DNA of 64,000 nt from Ruthenibacterium lactatiformans (GTDB lineage: Bacteria; Bacillota; Clostridia; Oscillospirales; Ruminococcaceae). Location: positions 62,001 through 126,000 of the forward strand of contig NZ_JXXK01000007.1 in assembly GCF_000949455.1 (NCBI RefSeq), read 5' to 3'. The position numbers were made by a program, and so were the translations under genes. The notes beneath the pieces are model-generated. The model was not told the DNA's origin. It saw only the letters and a list, made by a program, of their open reading frames with translations, and did not search any database. Below are positions 41,546 through 49,383 of this stretch, piece by piece. Positions within the stretch are counted from its first letter, which is position 1. The number at the start of each line of letters is the position of its first letter.

Positions 41546-41717
41546 CAATTTGTCAAAAAACTTTGCTTTTCCGCCCAACTGCTTTACGAACGGAGCCTCA
41601 CGCGCCTGCGGGCGCAGTCGTCACCCCATTCTTCCGGAATACTCTTTCACTTATGCCTCGTTCAACGCAGCGAAACGCCTCCTCAGCCTGCACGCATCCG
41701 GCGGCATATGCTCTGTC

Positions 41718-42350
41718 CTATTCGACAAAGGAATGGGATAAAATATAAAATTTCTCCTGCGAGGGCTGCCATTTTTTCTCCAGCTTTTCCAAAGTATCGT
41801 CATACCTTTGGGCTTCTTCCTCTGAAAACGCCATCACAGGGCTATCGCGATAGACCCATTTGCGCCCATCCAGCGCGCCGGGAACAAGCTCCTTCACCAG
41901 CATGGCCGCGGGGTAACGTCCGTTATCCGCGCAGACGTTGAACTTTTTGCAGCTTTTAAAGCCTCGGGCCACATAGTTCGCCGGACTGCCGAAAATAACA
42001 ATAACGTCATAGCCCAGCGCGGCCGCTTTTTCAAAAGACGTTTCCATAAGCCGCCTGCCATAGCCCATCCGCTGATATTCCGGCGCGATGCAGACAGGGC
42101 CGAACGTGAGGATCTCTTTTTCCTTCCCCGCCGCGTCGGAAAGCTTCGCCTTTGTGTACAGAATGCTGCCGATCACCCGGCCGTCCAGTTCCAGCACCAG
42201 GTCCGGCTCCGGAATAAAGTCCTCGTGGCCGCGCATGACCCGCGCCAGATAATGCTCGGTGCAGCCGGGCACATAAAGGTTGTAAAACGCTTTTCTTATG
42301 AGCTCTTCCACATGCCTGTGGTCGGTTTCTTTTTCATTTCGTACAATCAT
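41718..42350 (-). CDS. GNAT N-acetyltransferase (YhbS-like)
   Basis: 210 residues. It has an N-terminal IVRNEKETDHRHVEELIRKAF, the acetyl-CoA loop APEYQRMGYGRRLMETSFEKA, and IVIFGSPANYVARGFKSCKKF, a pattern seen in the YhbS-type predicted acetyltransferases. Its acceptor is unknown. It lies downstream of an lrp-zinc ribbon gene pair on the same strand. Confidence 0.88.
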   Translation of the reverse strand: MIVRNEKETDHRHVEELIRKAFYNLYVPGCTEHYLARVMRGHEDFIPEPDLVLELDGRVIGSILYTKAKLSDAAGKEKEILTFGPVCIAPEYQRMGYGRRLMETSFEKAAALGYDVIVIFGSPANYVARGFKSCKKFNVCADNGRYPAAMLVKELVPGALDGRKWVYRDSPVMAFSEEEAQRYDDTLEKLEKKWQPSQEKFYILSHSFVE

Positions 42351-42387
42351 TCTTCAGAATGCTCCTTTTCTCCCGCGCGCAGCATGC

Positions 42388-42885
42388 TCAAACCACACCG
42401 CCCACAGATACCAGCCCCATGGACACCGCAAAGGTAACGGCCGCCAGCACCACGATGGATGCCCCGATACACACGCCCGTGAGGATCAGTCCCGCACGCG
42501 CCAGGCTCCGTCGGCTCTCGTTGCCCCGGGCCGCATAAGCCCATTTCAGCATCAAAACAAGGTTGAGCACCGGCACGCAGAGGGCCAGCAGGATACCCAC
42601 ACATTGCCCTGTTGTCAGGGGGATCATATCTTCCGGCGGGATGGGAGGGTCGGCAGGCGGCATTTTTTCACGCTTTGCGCGGCGGCGCTTCCGCCCGGGC
42701 CGGGCAGCATCCTCCGACGCCGGATTTTCCTGTTCCGGGCTTCCGCCTTCGTCCAAAGGCATGCTTTTCCGCGCAGACGCGGAACGCGCCTGCGCCGCGT
42801 CCGCCTGCAGCGCCGCGCGCGCCCCGCAATTTTCACAATACAGCGCGTCCTGCGCAATGGGTTCGCCGCATTTCTCGCAGATCAT
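42388..42885 (-). CDS. Zinc-ribbon membrane protein
   Basis: 165 residues. An N-terminal zinc ribbon (MICEKCGEPIAQDALYCENCG, two CxxC pairs) is followed by a charged, low-complexity linker with a KRRRAKREK patch and two membrane helices (about 92-112 and 133-158). The start overlaps the lrp stop (ATGA). Proteins of this layout are common in Clostridia and have no assigned function. Confidence 0.8.
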   Translation of the reverse strand: MICEKCGEPIAQDALYCENCGARAALQADAAQARSASARKSMPLDEGGSPEQENPASEDAARPGRKRRRAKREKMPPADPPIPPEDMIPLTTGQCVGILLALCVPVLNLVLMLKWAYAARGNESRRSLARAGLILTGVCIGASIVVLAAVTFAVSMGLVSVGGVV

Positions 42886-43340
42886 ACCGGGTCCTTTCCG
42901 TGCTCATGCACATCCAAAGTAAAGCGCCGGTCCACCGGCGCGGATAAAATGATCTGGGTGCTCGTCTGCCCCAGCTTCTGAAAACGGTTGATAAGATGCT
43001 CCAGCTCATGGATGCCCGCGCAGCTCACCTTCACAATAAAGCTGTGGCTGCCCGTAACATGAAAGCATTGCGCCACGCCGGGCTGATTCTCCACCATCGT
43101 GATGAAATACTGCCTGTCGGCCGGAGCGACGGAAATACTGATCAGCGCGTCGATATGGCTTTTCGGCTCGGCGTCGCCCAGCACTACGGTGTAGCCTGCG
43201 ATCACGCCCGTCTTTTCCATGCGGCGGATGCGCTCGCTCACAGCCGGGCTTGTCAGCGATACCTGGCGGGCGATATCCTTTACCGTCATGCGGCCATCGG
43301 CCGACAGCAGGCGCAGTATTTTGCGGTCCAGTTCATCCAT
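42882..43340 (-). CDS. Lrp/AsnC-family transcriptional regulator
   Basis: 152 residues. The AsnC HTH is MDELDRKILRLLSADGRMTV then DIARQVSLTSPAVSERIRRM; the RAM effector domain contains CFHVTGSHSFIVKVSC. The ATG at 43340 follows GGAGG by 10 nt. Lrp-type proteins sense amino acids or related metabolites. It has its own promoter and is coupled to the zinc-ribbon gene. Confidence 0.93.
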   Translation of the reverse strand: MDELDRKILRLLSADGRMTVKDIARQVSLTSPAVSERIRRMEKTGVIAGYTVVLGDAEPKSHIDALISISVAPADRQYFITMVENQPGVAQCFHVTGSHSFIVKVSCAGIHELEHLINRFQKLGQTSTQIILSAPVDRRFTLDVHEHGKDPV

Positions 43341-43441
43341 GCGGGACAAGCCTCCAATGGTAAAATCTTAATGTTTTAAAGCTGTTTTTCAAAGAAAAGT
43401 TACAAAATAAATATTTTGAATCCACTTTCGCAGTTTTCTTA

Positions 43442-43470
43442 ATTATATAATGAATTTTTTCGTTTGTAAA
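43442..43470 (-). promoter_or_regulatory. Promoter of the lrp-type gene
   Basis: Minus-strand TTTACA (43465-43470), 17 bp, TATAAT (43442-43447). The leader is about 95 nt, AT-rich. Confidence 0.6.
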
Positions 43471-43503
43471 TGTTTTTATTAAGCATTTTTTCGCTTTCTT
43501 CTT

Positions 43504-43531
43504 TTGACAAATAAAGCAAAAGGAGTATACT
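43504..43531 (+). promoter_or_regulatory. Promoter of a candidate small RNA
   Basis: TTGACA (43504-43509), 16 bp, TATACT (43526-43531), reading away from lrp with no protein gene downstream before a terminator. Confidence 0.55.
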
Positions 43532-43537
43532 AAAGCT

Positions 43538-43620
43538 ACTGAATTTGATTACACCAAACTTATTTATACTTTCCCACCCCTCTATGCAAAAAGCGCTGCC
43601 GCCAAGCAGCGCTTTTTGCT
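43538..43620 (+). ncRNA. Candidate small RNA between lrp and hflX
   Basis: The predicted transcript of about 80 nt runs from the promoter at 43504 to the hairpin at 43586-43619, which is followed by TTTGT. It contains no plausible RBS-led ORF. The first half is unstructured and C/A-rich (CCCACCCCTC), as a seed region would be. Hypothetical. Confidence 0.4.
43586..43619. terminator. Bidirectional terminator downstream of hflX
   Basis: Perfect 14-bp stem GCAAAAAGCGCTGC with its complement, loop cgccaa. It can end hflX on the minus strand and the candidate small RNA on the plus strand. Confidence 0.85.
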
Positions 43621-43636
43621 TTGTATATAAAAATTG

Positions 43637-43668
43637 CGGCCCGCGCCCCTTTCCGGCGGCGCGGGCCG
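43637..43668 (+). terminator. Second hairpin next to the hflX stop
   Basis: Stem CGGCCCGCGCC with its complement, 10-nt loop, followed on the plus strand by TTTTAT. Confidence 0.6.
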
Positions 43669-43679
43669 TTTTATCCGCC

Positions 43680-44921
43680 TCAGACCAGATACGGTGTAAA
43701 ACGGTGCAGATCCATCGTTTTGACAATGCCTTCCAGATACACGCCTTCGGGACGGTACTCCTCGGTTAGGACAGTGCCATTCTCCCGCATGGGCGTAGCC
43801 TCTCCCAGTTTATCATAGGGCAGCAGCACCGCGATGCGCCGCACGCGGCCCGCCAACGCGGCGTCCAGGCGTGCCAGCAGCGCGTCCAGCCCCTCGCCCG
43901 TCACCGCGCTGGTGCGCACGGCCGAAGTATCGAACAGCGCCGCGTTCTCCACACGGTCACATTTATTGTACACAACGATCTGCGGGATATCTCCACAGCC
44001 CAGCTCGCCCAGCACGTCGTCCGTCACGGCCAGCTGCGCGGCAGCCTCCGGGTCCGAAGCGTCGCATACTTTCAGAATCACGTCCGCAAAGGCGGCCTCC
44101 TCCAGCGTGCTTTTGAACGCCTGCACCAGATTGTGCGGCAGCCGGCTTACAAAGCCTACGGTGTCTACAGCCACACAGGCCAGCCCCGAGGGCAGCGTCA
44201 GACGGCGGGCTGTCGGGTCCAGCGTGGCAAACAGCATGTCAGCCTCCAGCACCTGCGCGCCGCAAAGGCGGTTCAGCAGGCTGGATTTCCCCACATTGGT
44301 ATACCCTACCAGCGCCACCACGGGCACACCGCTCTTTTCGCGGCTCTTGCGCGTTTCGGCACGGCGGCGCTCCAGCTCTTCCAGGCGTTCGCGCAGCGCG
44401 TCGATGCGGCGGCGCACATGGCGGCGGTCGTATTCCAGCTTGCTTTCGCCCGCGCCGCGGCGGGCGCCTGCGCCGCCGCCCCCGCCGCCGCCCTGACGGG
44501 ACAGGCTGGCGCCAAGGCCCGCCAGACGGGGCAGACGGTACTGCAGCGTGGCAAGCTCCGTTTGCAGTTTGCCTTCATTTGTCACGGCCCGGCTTGCGAA
44601 TATCTCCAAAATCAGCATGGTGCGGTCTATGACCTGCACCTCCAGCAGCTCCTCCAGATTTCGGATCTGGCTGCCGGACAGCTCGGCGTCGAACACGGCG
44701 CACTCCGCGCCCAGGTTGATGCACAGCATACGGCCCTCGGCCAGGCGGCCTTCGCCCAAAAATGTGGCCGCCTCCGGCGTTTCACGCTTCTGCACCACCT
44801 CCGCCACGGCTTCCATGCCGTTTGCCTGTGCCAGGGCGGCCAGCTCTTCCATGCTGCGCTCAATGTCATATCCGCCGCAGTCCGCGGCAAACAATACTAC
44901 TTTGATTGGTTCTTCCGTCAT
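43680..44921 (-). CDS. hflX: GTPase HflX
   Basis: 413 residues. The HflX N-terminal domain has TFLGEGRLAEG and ECAVFDAELSGSQIRNLEE. A linker carries an unusually long Gly run ending in GAGARRGAGESKLEYDRR, in place of the usual short G-GTRGPGETKLE-DRR. The G domain has GYTNVGKSSLLN (G1), DTVGFVSRLP (G3) and NKCD (G4). HflX binds and splits stalled ribosomes. The ATG overlaps the stop of a 41-codon ORF; a strong promoter lies at 45108-45136. Confidence 0.96.
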   Translation of the reverse strand: MTEEPIKVVLFAADCGGYDIERSMEELAALAQANGMEAVAEVVQKRETPEAATFLGEGRLAEGRMLCINLGAECAVFDAELSGSQIRNLEELLEVQVIDRTMLILEIFASRAVTNEGKLQTELATLQYRLPRLAGLGASLSRQGGGGGGGAGARRGAGESKLEYDRRHVRRRIDALRERLEELERRRAETRKSREKSGVPVVALVGYTNVGKSSLLNRLCGAQVLEADMLFATLDPTARRLTLPSGLACVAVDTVGFVSRLPHNLVQAFKSTLEEAAFADVILKVCDASDPEAAAQLAVTDDVLGELGCGDIPQIVVYNKCDRVENAALFDTSAVRTSAVTGEGLDALLARLDAALAGRVRRIAVLLPYDKLGEATPMRENGTVLTEEYRPEGVYLEGIVKTMDLHRFTPYLV

Positions 44922-45043
44922 AATTCTCCTTCATGGGGCGTGCCGCCGTACAGCGGCGCATCCCGTCCCGCTCTTTGTCCGTTCATAAAACCGGCGGCGC
45001 CAATGCGCGCCGCTCCTGCCGTGTTCATGCTCATCCGGCGCAT
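44918..45043 (-). CDS. Short ORF translationally coupled to hflX
   Basis: 41 codons starting MRRMSMNTAGAARIG behind AGAGGTG, ending TGA within the hflX start (ATGA overlap). It lies inside the hflX leader, downstream of that gene's promoter. No similarity recognised. It may be a leader peptide tuning hflX translation or simply a coupled small protein. The region is too short to judge codon usage firmly. Confidence 0.4.
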   Translation of the reverse strand: MRRMSMNTAGAARIGAAGFMNGQRAGRDAPLYGGTPHEGEL

Positions 45044-45107
45044 GGCGGACACCTCTTTCTACATTACTTTTATAATGCATAAGCTGCCTTGCTGCCGCTT
45101 ACAGCTC

Positions 45108-45136
45108 ATTATAATAAGTATTCCGCCCTCCGTCAA
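45108..45136 (-). promoter_or_regulatory. Promoter of hflX
   Basis: Minus-strand TTGACG (45131-45136), 17 bp, TATAAT (45108-45113), close to consensus. Confidence 0.75.
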
Positions 45137-45162
45137 AGGATTTTTTGCTTTCCGGGTTTTTT

Positions 45163-45303
45163 TATGCTATAATAACCCCAAAACCGCCGCTGCCGCGGCT
45201 GGGCGCACTCTGTGCGCCTACGCGCTCCCGCGCGTGGTTTTGGGAACATTGCAGCATGCAAAACCGCAGCACGTGCGGTTTTGTTGGGGCCGCTTCGCGG
45301 CGT
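45163..45303 (+). repeat. Array B unit 1 of the 141-bp structured repeat
   Basis: Same length and architecture as array A: TATAAT box (45168-45173), nine-bp stem CCCAAAACC (45177-45185) with GGTTTTGGG (45236-45244). This stem encloses GCCGC-tgcc-GCGGC, GGCGCAC-tct-GTGCGCC and ACGCGC-tccc-GCGCGT. The terminator-like hairpin CAAAACCGCA / TGCGGTTTTG follows. TTGCTT lies 17 bp before the TATAAT, a credible promoter. Paired positions differ from array A in a compensatory way. Confidence 0.9.
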
Positions 45304-45444
45304 CATGCTATAATAACCCCAAAACCGCCGCTGCCGCGGCTGGGCGCACTCTGTGCGCTTACGCGCTCCCGCGCGTGGTTTTGGGAACATTGCAGCATGC
45401 AAAACCGCAGTACGTGCGGTTTTGTTGGGGCCGCTTCGCGGCGT
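45304..45444 (+). repeat. Array B unit 2 of the 141-bp structured repeat
   Basis: Almost identical to unit 1. It begins CATGC, which pairs with GCATG downstream; array A has CATGG with CCATG. All hairpins are intact apart from a G-T closing change in the second one. Confidence 0.9.
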
Positions 45445-45504
45445 CATGCTATAATAACCCCAAAACCGCCGCTGCCGCGGCTGGGCACACCCTGTGCGCT
45501 TACG
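45445..45504 (+). repeat. Array B unit 3, truncated
   Basis: The first 60 bp match units 1 and 2 (CATGC, TATAAT at 45450-45455, stem 5' arm, first two hairpins), then sequence diverges. Its TATAAT may serve as the -10 box for proB, 75 bp downstream (45505-45579 holds nothing else recognisable). Confidence 0.8.
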
Positions 45505-45579
45505 CGGCAGCACGGCTGTGCGCGCGGGTAGATTCGGCCCGTGCTGGGGAAAGTATGAATGGGTTGGGGGCTTTTTTTG

Positions 45580-46365
45580 ATGCGAGTTGTCGTAAAGGTG
45601 GGCACTTCCACGCTTGCCCACAAAACCGGATGTCTGAACATCCGCCTGGTGGAAACACTGTGCAAAACATTGGCGGACCTGCAGAATGCCGGGCACCAGA
45701 TCGTGCTGGTTTCCTCGGGCGCCATCGGCATGGGCGTGGGCAAGCTGCAGCTCGGGGCGCGCCCCTCGGACATGGCCACCAAGCAGGCCGCCGCGGCCGT
45801 GGGCCAATGCGAGCTGATGTACACCTACGACAAGCTGTTTACCGAATACAACCACACCGTGGCGCAGGTGCTGCTCACGGCGGCGGACATCGAGGACAAA
45901 ATGCGCCGCCACAACGTGGAAACGACCCTCCAGCGCCTGCTGCAGCTGGGCGCCATTCCTGTCATCAACGAAAACGACACGGTTTCCACAGCTGAGATCG
46001 CAGAGGTCTCCACCCTGGGCGACAACGATACGCTGGCCTCCATTGTGGCCGTCAGCGTTGAAGCGGACCTGTTGGTGCTGCTCAGCGACATCGAGGGCCT
46101 GTACACCGCCGACCCGCACAAAGACCCGGACGCGGTGCTCATCCGTGAGGTCGCCGCCATCACGCCGGACATTGAGGCGCTGGCGGGGGGCGCGGGCTCC
46201 GGCCAGGGCACGGGCGGCATGGTGACGAAGCTGCGCGCCGCGCGCCGTGTGACACAGCAGGGCATCCCCATGGTCATTGCCAACGGCGCGGACCCGCTTT
46301 GCCTGTACGACATCGTTGAGGGAAAGCCGGTGGGCACACGCTTTCTGGGGAATGCCCAGGCCTGA
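45580..46365 (+). CDS. proB: Glutamate 5-kinase (short form without PUA domain)
   Basis: 261 residues of the amino acid kinase fold. It has VVVKVGTSTLAHKTG at the N-terminus, VSSGAIGMGVGKL, VINENDTVS and GDNDTLASIVAVSVEADLLVLLSDIEGLY, and GTGGMVTKLRAA near the end. The C-terminal PUA domain of E. coli ProB is missing, as in several Bacillota. It makes gamma-glutamyl phosphate, the first step of proline synthesis. The ATG at 45580 matches family starts; an in-frame ATG at 45559 would add seven residues. Confidence 0.95.
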   Translation: MRVVVKVGTSTLAHKTGCLNIRLVETLCKTLADLQNAGHQIVLVSSGAIGMGVGKLQLGARPSDMATKQAAAAVGQCELMYTYDKLFTEYNHTVAQVLLTAADIEDKMRRHNVETTLQRLLQLGAIPVINENDTVSTAEIAEVSTLGDNDTLASIVAVSVEADLLVLLSDIEGLYTADPHKDPDAVLIREVAAITPDIEALAGGAGSGQGTGGMVTKLRAARRVTQQGIPMVIANGADPLCLYDIVEGKPVGTRFLGNAQA

Positions 46366-46410
46366 AGCGCCGCGCCCATTGAACGTCCCGTTTTAAAGGA
46401 GGAAACCGAC

Positions 46411-47646
46411 ATGACCACCGCCGATCTGCTTTGCGCCGCCCGCGCCGTAAAACCGGCCGCGGCCGCACTTTCCACCGCTGAGAAAAACCGTCTGCTGGAG
46501 GCCATGGCCCAGGCTTTGCTGGACCACGCCGATAATATCCTCGCGGCCAACGCCGCGGATGTGGAGGCCGCGCGCGGCGTGATCGCCCCTGTCATGATCG
46601 ACCGTCTCTCTCTCTCGCCCGCGCGCGTGGAAAGCATGGCCGAGGGCATGCGCGCCGTCGCCGCACTGCCGGACCCGGTGGGCGAGCTCCTCAGCGAGAC
46701 AGCCCGGTCCAACGGGCTCGTCATCCGCAAGGTTCGCGTGCCCATGGGCGTGATTGCCATTATCTACGAGAGCCGCCCCAATGTGACGGCGGACGCCGCC
46801 GCGCTCTGCCTGAAGAGCGGCAACGTATGCGTCCTGCGCGGCGGCAAGGAGTCCATCCGCTCCAATACAGCCGTTGTCGCCGCGCTGCGCGCGGGGCTGG
46901 AGCACTGCGGAGCGCCCGGCACGCTGGTGAATCTGGTGGAGGATACCTCCCGCGCCAGTGCCGCCCACCTGATGGAGGCCCGCGGCTTTGTGGACCTGCT
47001 GATCCCCCGGGGCGGCAAGGGCCTCATCCGCGCCTGCGTGGACAGCGCCAAGGTGCCCTGCATCGAAACAGGCACGGGTATCTGCCATATTTATGTGGAT
47101 GCCGCGGCCGACCTGCAAAAAGCCCTGGACATCGTATACAACGCGAAAACGAGCCGTCCGTCCGTGTGCAACGCCGCCGAGGTTTGCCTGGTTCACCGGG
47201 ACGTTGCAGAAGCGTTCCTGCCCGCGTTGGCCGCGCGTCTGGCCGGTAAACAGGTGGAGCTTCGGCTCTGCCCCCGCGCCGCGGCCGTCATTCCCGGCAC
47301 GCCCGCCGGGCCGGAGGATTTCGACACCGAATTTCTGGATTACATTCTGGCCGTAAAGGTCGTGGACAGCGTGCAGGACGCGGCGGCGCACATCGCGGCC
47401 CACTCCACGGGCCACAGCGAGGCCATCGTCACCGAAGACGCCGCCGCGGCGGACGCATTCTGCGCAGCCGTGGATTCGGCCGCCGTATATGTGAACGCCT
47501 CCACGCGCTTTACGGACGGCGGCGAATTTGGGCTGGGCTGTGAAATGGGCATTTCCACGCAGAAGCTGGGCGCGCGCGGGCCGATGGGCCTGGCCGAGCT
47601 GACCAGCTACAAATATATCATCCGGGGCAACGGACAAGTGCGCTGA
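46411..47646 (+). CDS. proA: Gamma-glutamyl phosphate reductase
   Basis: 411 residues, aldehyde dehydrogenase fold. It has VPMGVIAIIYESRPNVTAD, the catalytic Cys in RPSVCNAAEVCL, STGHSEAIVTED and NASTRFTDGGEFGLGCEMG. It converts gamma-glutamyl phosphate to glutamate semialdehyde with NADPH. AAAGGAGG site. Directly follows proB; proC is not in the window. Confidence 0.98.
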   Translation: MTTADLLCAARAVKPAAAALSTAEKNRLLEAMAQALLDHADNILAANAADVEAARGVIAPVMIDRLSLSPARVESMAEGMRAVAALPDPVGELLSETARSNGLVIRKVRVPMGVIAIIYESRPNVTADAAALCLKSGNVCVLRGGKESIRSNTAVVAALRAGLEHCGAPGTLVNLVEDTSRASAAHLMEARGFVDLLIPRGGKGLIRACVDSAKVPCIETGTGICHIYVDAAADLQKALDIVYNAKTSRPSVCNAAEVCLVHRDVAEAFLPALAARLAGKQVELRLCPRAAAVIPGTPAGPEDFDTEFLDYILAVKVVDSVQDAAAHIAAHSTGHSEAIVTEDAAAADAFCAAVDSAAVYVNASTRFTDGGEFGLGCEMGISTQKLGARGPMGLAELTSYKYIIRGNGQVR

Positions 47647-47677
47647 ACGCCCCGCTTTCAACAAGGAGAGTACCGAT

Positions 47678-48541
47678 ATGGCAACTTCAAACGAAGCCGA
47701 AAAGGCGCGCCACGCGCTGCGCCGCCGCCGCAGGCTGCGGCAGGTGCTGGGCGCGGTGGTGTGTGTCCTGGTCGTCATTGGGCTGGCAAGCGTCATTTCC
47801 GGCGGCGTGCGCCTGACAGCCAGCCTGTTCGACGACACCGAGGAAAAAGAGGAATTCGAGCTGCGGCTGCAAACGCTTGTCTCGCTGGACCCGGAGCCTT
47901 TTGATTCACTGGAAAGCGCAAACCGCGCGCGCCTGCTGGACGCGGCCATCTGGTCCGTTATCCAGCAAAACAGCGACAGTCTGGACACCTACGAGCGCGA
48001 CGAGGTGGGCGCGATGTACCTGCCCACACTGGATATCGACCGCGCCGTGGCCTCGCTGTACGGGCCGGATTTTCATTTCAATTACGAGACCTTCACCGAC
48101 AACGGGCTGACGTTCCAGTATGTGCCGGAAAAGAACGCCTACCTGCTGCCCATCACCAGCGTGAACGGCAACTATTCGCCGCGCGTGATGCAGATCCGGC
48201 GCGAAGGCAGCACCAAGCGCGTGACCGTCGGCTATCTGGACCTGTACGGCAGCGGCGAGATCGTGTTCGACCCCACCAAGCTGGAACCGGCGAAATATAT
48301 GGATTATATCTTTACGAGAAGCGGCGACGCGTATTACCTGACAGCCATTACCGAAAGCGAGATGAAAGCAGAGAGCCAGACGGGTTCCGTCTCTTCCGGT
48401 GGAGCGCAGGCGCCTGTTGCCCCGCAGGACCAGGTGATGGACAATGTGGCCTCGGCTCTGCCCGAGAGCGTGGCACCCGCACAGAGCGGTTCCGCCTCGG
48501 AAAGCGCAACCACGGACCCGGCTTCCGCGCCGGCAGAATAA
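47678..48541 (+). CDS. Hypothetical membrane-anchored protein
   Basis: 287 residues. An N-terminal basic stretch (RRRRRLRQ) is followed by one membrane helix (about 24-45), an extracytoplasmic domain of about 190 residues with many aromatic/Asp motifs (YLPTLDIDRAVASLYGPDF), and a Ser/Ala/Pro/Glu-rich tail (about 240-287). AAGGAG upstream; last gene of the proBA operon, followed by a terminator. Not recognised; a link to proline synthesis is not apparent. Confidence 0.75.
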   Translation: MATSNEAEKARHALRRRRRLRQVLGAVVCVLVVIGLASVISGGVRLTASLFDDTEEKEEFELRLQTLVSLDPEPFDSLESANRARLLDAAIWSVIQQNSDSLDTYERDEVGAMYLPTLDIDRAVASLYGPDFHFNYETFTDNGLTFQYVPEKNAYLLPITSVNGNYSPRVMQIRREGSTKRVTVGYLDLYGSGEIVFDPTKLEPAKYMDYIFTRSGDAYYLTAITESEMKAESQTGSVSSGGAQAPVAPQDQVMDNVASALPESVAPAQSGSASESATTDPASAPAE

Positions 48542-48546
48542 CTGCG

Positions 48547-48581
48547 AAAACACCGCCTATCCTGCGATGGGCGGTGTTTTT
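48547..48581 (+). terminator. Terminator of the proBA operon
   Basis: Stem AAAACACCGCC / GGCGGTGTTTT, 12-nt loop, followed by a further T. Confidence 0.88.
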
Positions 48582-48598
48582 GTGACAAGGCGTATTTT

Positions 48599-48639
48599 TA
48601 AGGAAATCGTAAGGGTTTTCCCCTGCCGGAATTTATAAT
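48599..48639 (+). promoter_or_regulatory. Promoter with 11-bp-spaced TAAGG repeats
   Basis: TAAGG occurs at 48599 and 48610, one helical turn apart, ahead of TATAAT (48634-48639) that lacks a canonical -35. This is typical of promoters activated by an OmpR-family regulator, here probably the one encoded just downstream. Confidence 0.6.
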
Positions 48640-48675
48640 CGGGCGGTATCATACAAGCAACGGGAGGATGCGGAT

Positions 48676-49383
48676 ATGGAACAGACAAAAATTCTTGTCG
48701 TGGACGACGACCGTGAGATCGTAGGAGCCATTGCGGCGCTGCTGGAGCTGGAGGGCTACACCGTGCTGCGCGCCTACGACGGACTGGAGGCATTGGACGC
48801 GCTGCACACCCACGATGTGCAGCTGATGATTTTGGACGTGATGATGCCGCGCATGGACGGCCTTTCCGCCACCATGCAGATCCGCAAGGAAAAGAACGTG
48901 CCCATCCTGCTGCTGAGCGCCAAGACCGAGGACGCCGATAAGATCGCGGGGCTGGCCATCGGCGCGGACGATTACATCACCAAGCCCTACAATCCCATGG
49001 AGCTGGTGGCCCGCGTGAAAGCAATGCTGCGCCGCTATCTGGCGCTGGGCACGCTGGCGGGCGCGCCCGCCCGGGAAAATGTGGTGACGCTGGGCGGCCT
49101 TTCGCTGGACCTGGACGAAAAGCAGCTGACCGTGGACGGCGCGCCCGTGCGTCTGACGGCCACGGAATACCGCATCGTAGCGCTGCTGATGCAGAACCCC
49201 GGCCGCGTTTACAACGCGGAGGAGATCTACGAACGGGTGTGGAACGAGCCTGGCTTCAGCGTGGAAAACACCGTGATGGTACACATTCGCCGCATCCGCG
49301 AAAAAATCGAGATCAACCCGAAAAATCCCAAATATCTGAAGGTGGTGTGGGGACTTGGATACAAGATGGAAAAGGCGCAATAA
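48676..49383 (+). CDS. OmpR-family response regulator (VanR-like)
   Basis: 235 residues. The receiver (1-120) has VDDDREIV, phospho-acceptor Asp in LMILDVMMPRMDG and Lys in DYITKPYNPMEL. The winged-helix DNA-binding domain (about 135-233) has TATEYRIVALLMQNPGRVYNAEEIYERVW and VHIRRIREKIE. GGGAGG upstream. It overlaps the kinase gene by 29 nt. Direct repeats at its promoter suggest autoregulation. Confidence 0.95.
   Translation: MEQTKILVVDDDREIVGAIAALLELEGYTVLRAYDGLEALDALHTHDVQLMILDVMMPRMDGLSATMQIRKEKNVPILLLSAKTEDADKIAGLAIGADDYITKPYNPMELVARVKAMLRRYLALGTLAGAPARENVVTLGGLSLDLDEKQLTVDGAPVRLTATEYRIVALLMQNPGRVYNAEEIYERVWNEPGFSVENTVMVHIRRIREKIEINPKNPKYLKVVWGLGYKMEKAQ

Noticed and set aside
41546..41717. 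Possible gene or RNA between the terminator and the GNAT gene
   Set aside because: No RBS-led ORF, no hairpin-terminator pair and no family motif was seen.
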